A DNA stretch of 44,493 bases from Sphingobacteriia bacterium 24-36-13 (GTDB lineage: Bacteria > Bacteroidota > Bacteroidia > Chitinophagales > Chitinophagaceae): NCBI GenBank assembly GCA_002281875.1, contig NCHN01000024.1, positions 1-44,493 of the forward strand, given 5' to 3'. Under the pieces are notes generated by a model. The model had not been told where the DNA came from, did not search any database, and saw nothing but the letters and a program-made list of their open reading frames with translations. The position numbers and the translations under genes are program-made. This document shows, one piece after another, positions 44,176 through 44,493 of this stretch. Each line of letters begins with the position of its first letter. The stretch's first letter is position 1.

Positions 44176-44493
44176 GTGTTACGAAGAACTTTAGTACTCA
44201 TCATTTACCTTTCCCTATTTGGGGTTGGATTAAAGCCCGCTCAAACTCAAACCACTGAAGCACTTCGCAAGATCTCTCAATCATTAGGACAAGGGGTAAA
44301 TATTTCTTTACTAGAGCAGCACTGGCAAAGCCAAGAACAGCTTTTAAAGACCAATATTCGCCCAATGTTAGAATCAATTGCTGAGGCTGGATTTGAAACC
44401 GTAAGGTTACCAGTGGCATTTGATTACTTCATGAGGGAAGGATCTGTTCAATTAAACGAACAGATTCTTCAAAAATTGCATGAAACCTATATG
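44176..44493 (+). CDS. GH5-like glycosidase, N-terminal part (runs off the window)
   Basis: A reading frame open from a GTG at 44176 to the window end, 106 codons. It begins with a signal peptide (MLRRTLVLIIYLSLFGVGLK, cleavage about PAQTQ). GH5-like barrel-start motifs follow: LGQGVNISLLEQHW and SIAEAGFETVRLPVAF. These align with KGINLSNWF and KDAGFTYVRLPIG of the GH5 enzyme at 13092. The catalytic Glu residues lie beyond the window, so the call is provisional. The gene diverges from the exopolysaccharide operon across only 49 bp. Cellulose-type operons often carry an endoglucanase, so a role in trimming the polymer is likely. Confidence 0.75.
   Translation, partial: MLRRTLVLIIYLSLFGVGLKPAQTQTTEALRKISQSLGQGVNISLLEQHWQSQEQLLKTNIRPMLESIAEAGFETVRLPVAFDYFMREGSVQLNEQILQKLHETYM

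Overview
The window looks like a chromosomal segment of a low-GC Bacteroidota bacterium, probably near the Chitinophagaceae/Sphingobacteriia. The reasons are a 2420-residue SprA (the type IX secretion outer-membrane translocon) directly behind ruvA, futalosine-pathway menaquinone genes, TAnnTTTG-type -7 boxes, weak Shine-Dalgarno sequences and frequent non-ATG starts. Most of it is ordinary housekeeping DNA. I see no tRNA, rRNA, CRISPR array, transposase or phage gene.

Layout. 1-2400: an ABC-2 export pair (ATPase plus permease) ending at a bidirectional terminator. 2411-10294 (minus): ruvA then sprA. 10366-14264 (plus): fabH, a Cys/Met-type PLP lyase, a GNAT acetyltransferase and a lipoprotein GH5 glycosidase. 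14271-16900 (minus): fabD, folE and two tandem queD-like genes (folate/7-deazapurine chemistry). 16968-18449 (plus): mqnB and mqnD. 18630-22749 (minus): a copper module made of a CxxC-HMA/AraC regulator, an HMA plus membrane protein, a DUF2911 protein and a Met-rich multicopper oxidase with an extra C-terminal domain. 23147-25386 (minus): photolyase and a class IV aminotransferase/lyase. 25420-31758 (plus): Nif3-like protein, zinc-ribbon coiled-coil protein, TPR protein, recN, fabI, SemiSWEET. 31811-34424: DUF2795 protein, LolD-like ATPase, PduO-type adenosyltransferase, MacB-like ATPase, gatC. 34918-37293 (plus): a FadN-like fused beta-oxidation enzyme behind a leader carrying a 26-codon ORF and a terminator. 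37290-44126 (minus): a synthase-dependent exopolysaccharide operon (histidine kinase, BcsB-like protein broken by one frameshift, T2SSE_N/MshEN-fused GT2 synthase, polytopic membrane protein). A second GH5-like gene starts divergently at 44176 and runs off the window.

The most unusual signal is a family of hairpin repeats in the two intergenic regions that bracket the copper module (18451-18622 and 22791-23139). Each has a shared core of about 33-36 nt (GAGCATTTAAGAC...GGATTGCAGCGAA) lying in the loop of a long stem. The stem sequence differs completely from copy to copy, yet in the four intact copies its two arms complement each other. The copies that abut genes sit 1-8 nt after a stop codon, all in the same orientation relative to that gene. 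They could be structured 3'-end elements, small mobile palindromes, or both.

Other points of interest are an AraC regulator fused to a metal-binding-like domain with a perfect dyad upstream of its likely target, a one-base frameshift in the bcsB-like gene, and TTG/GTG starts at several important genes including sprA and recN.
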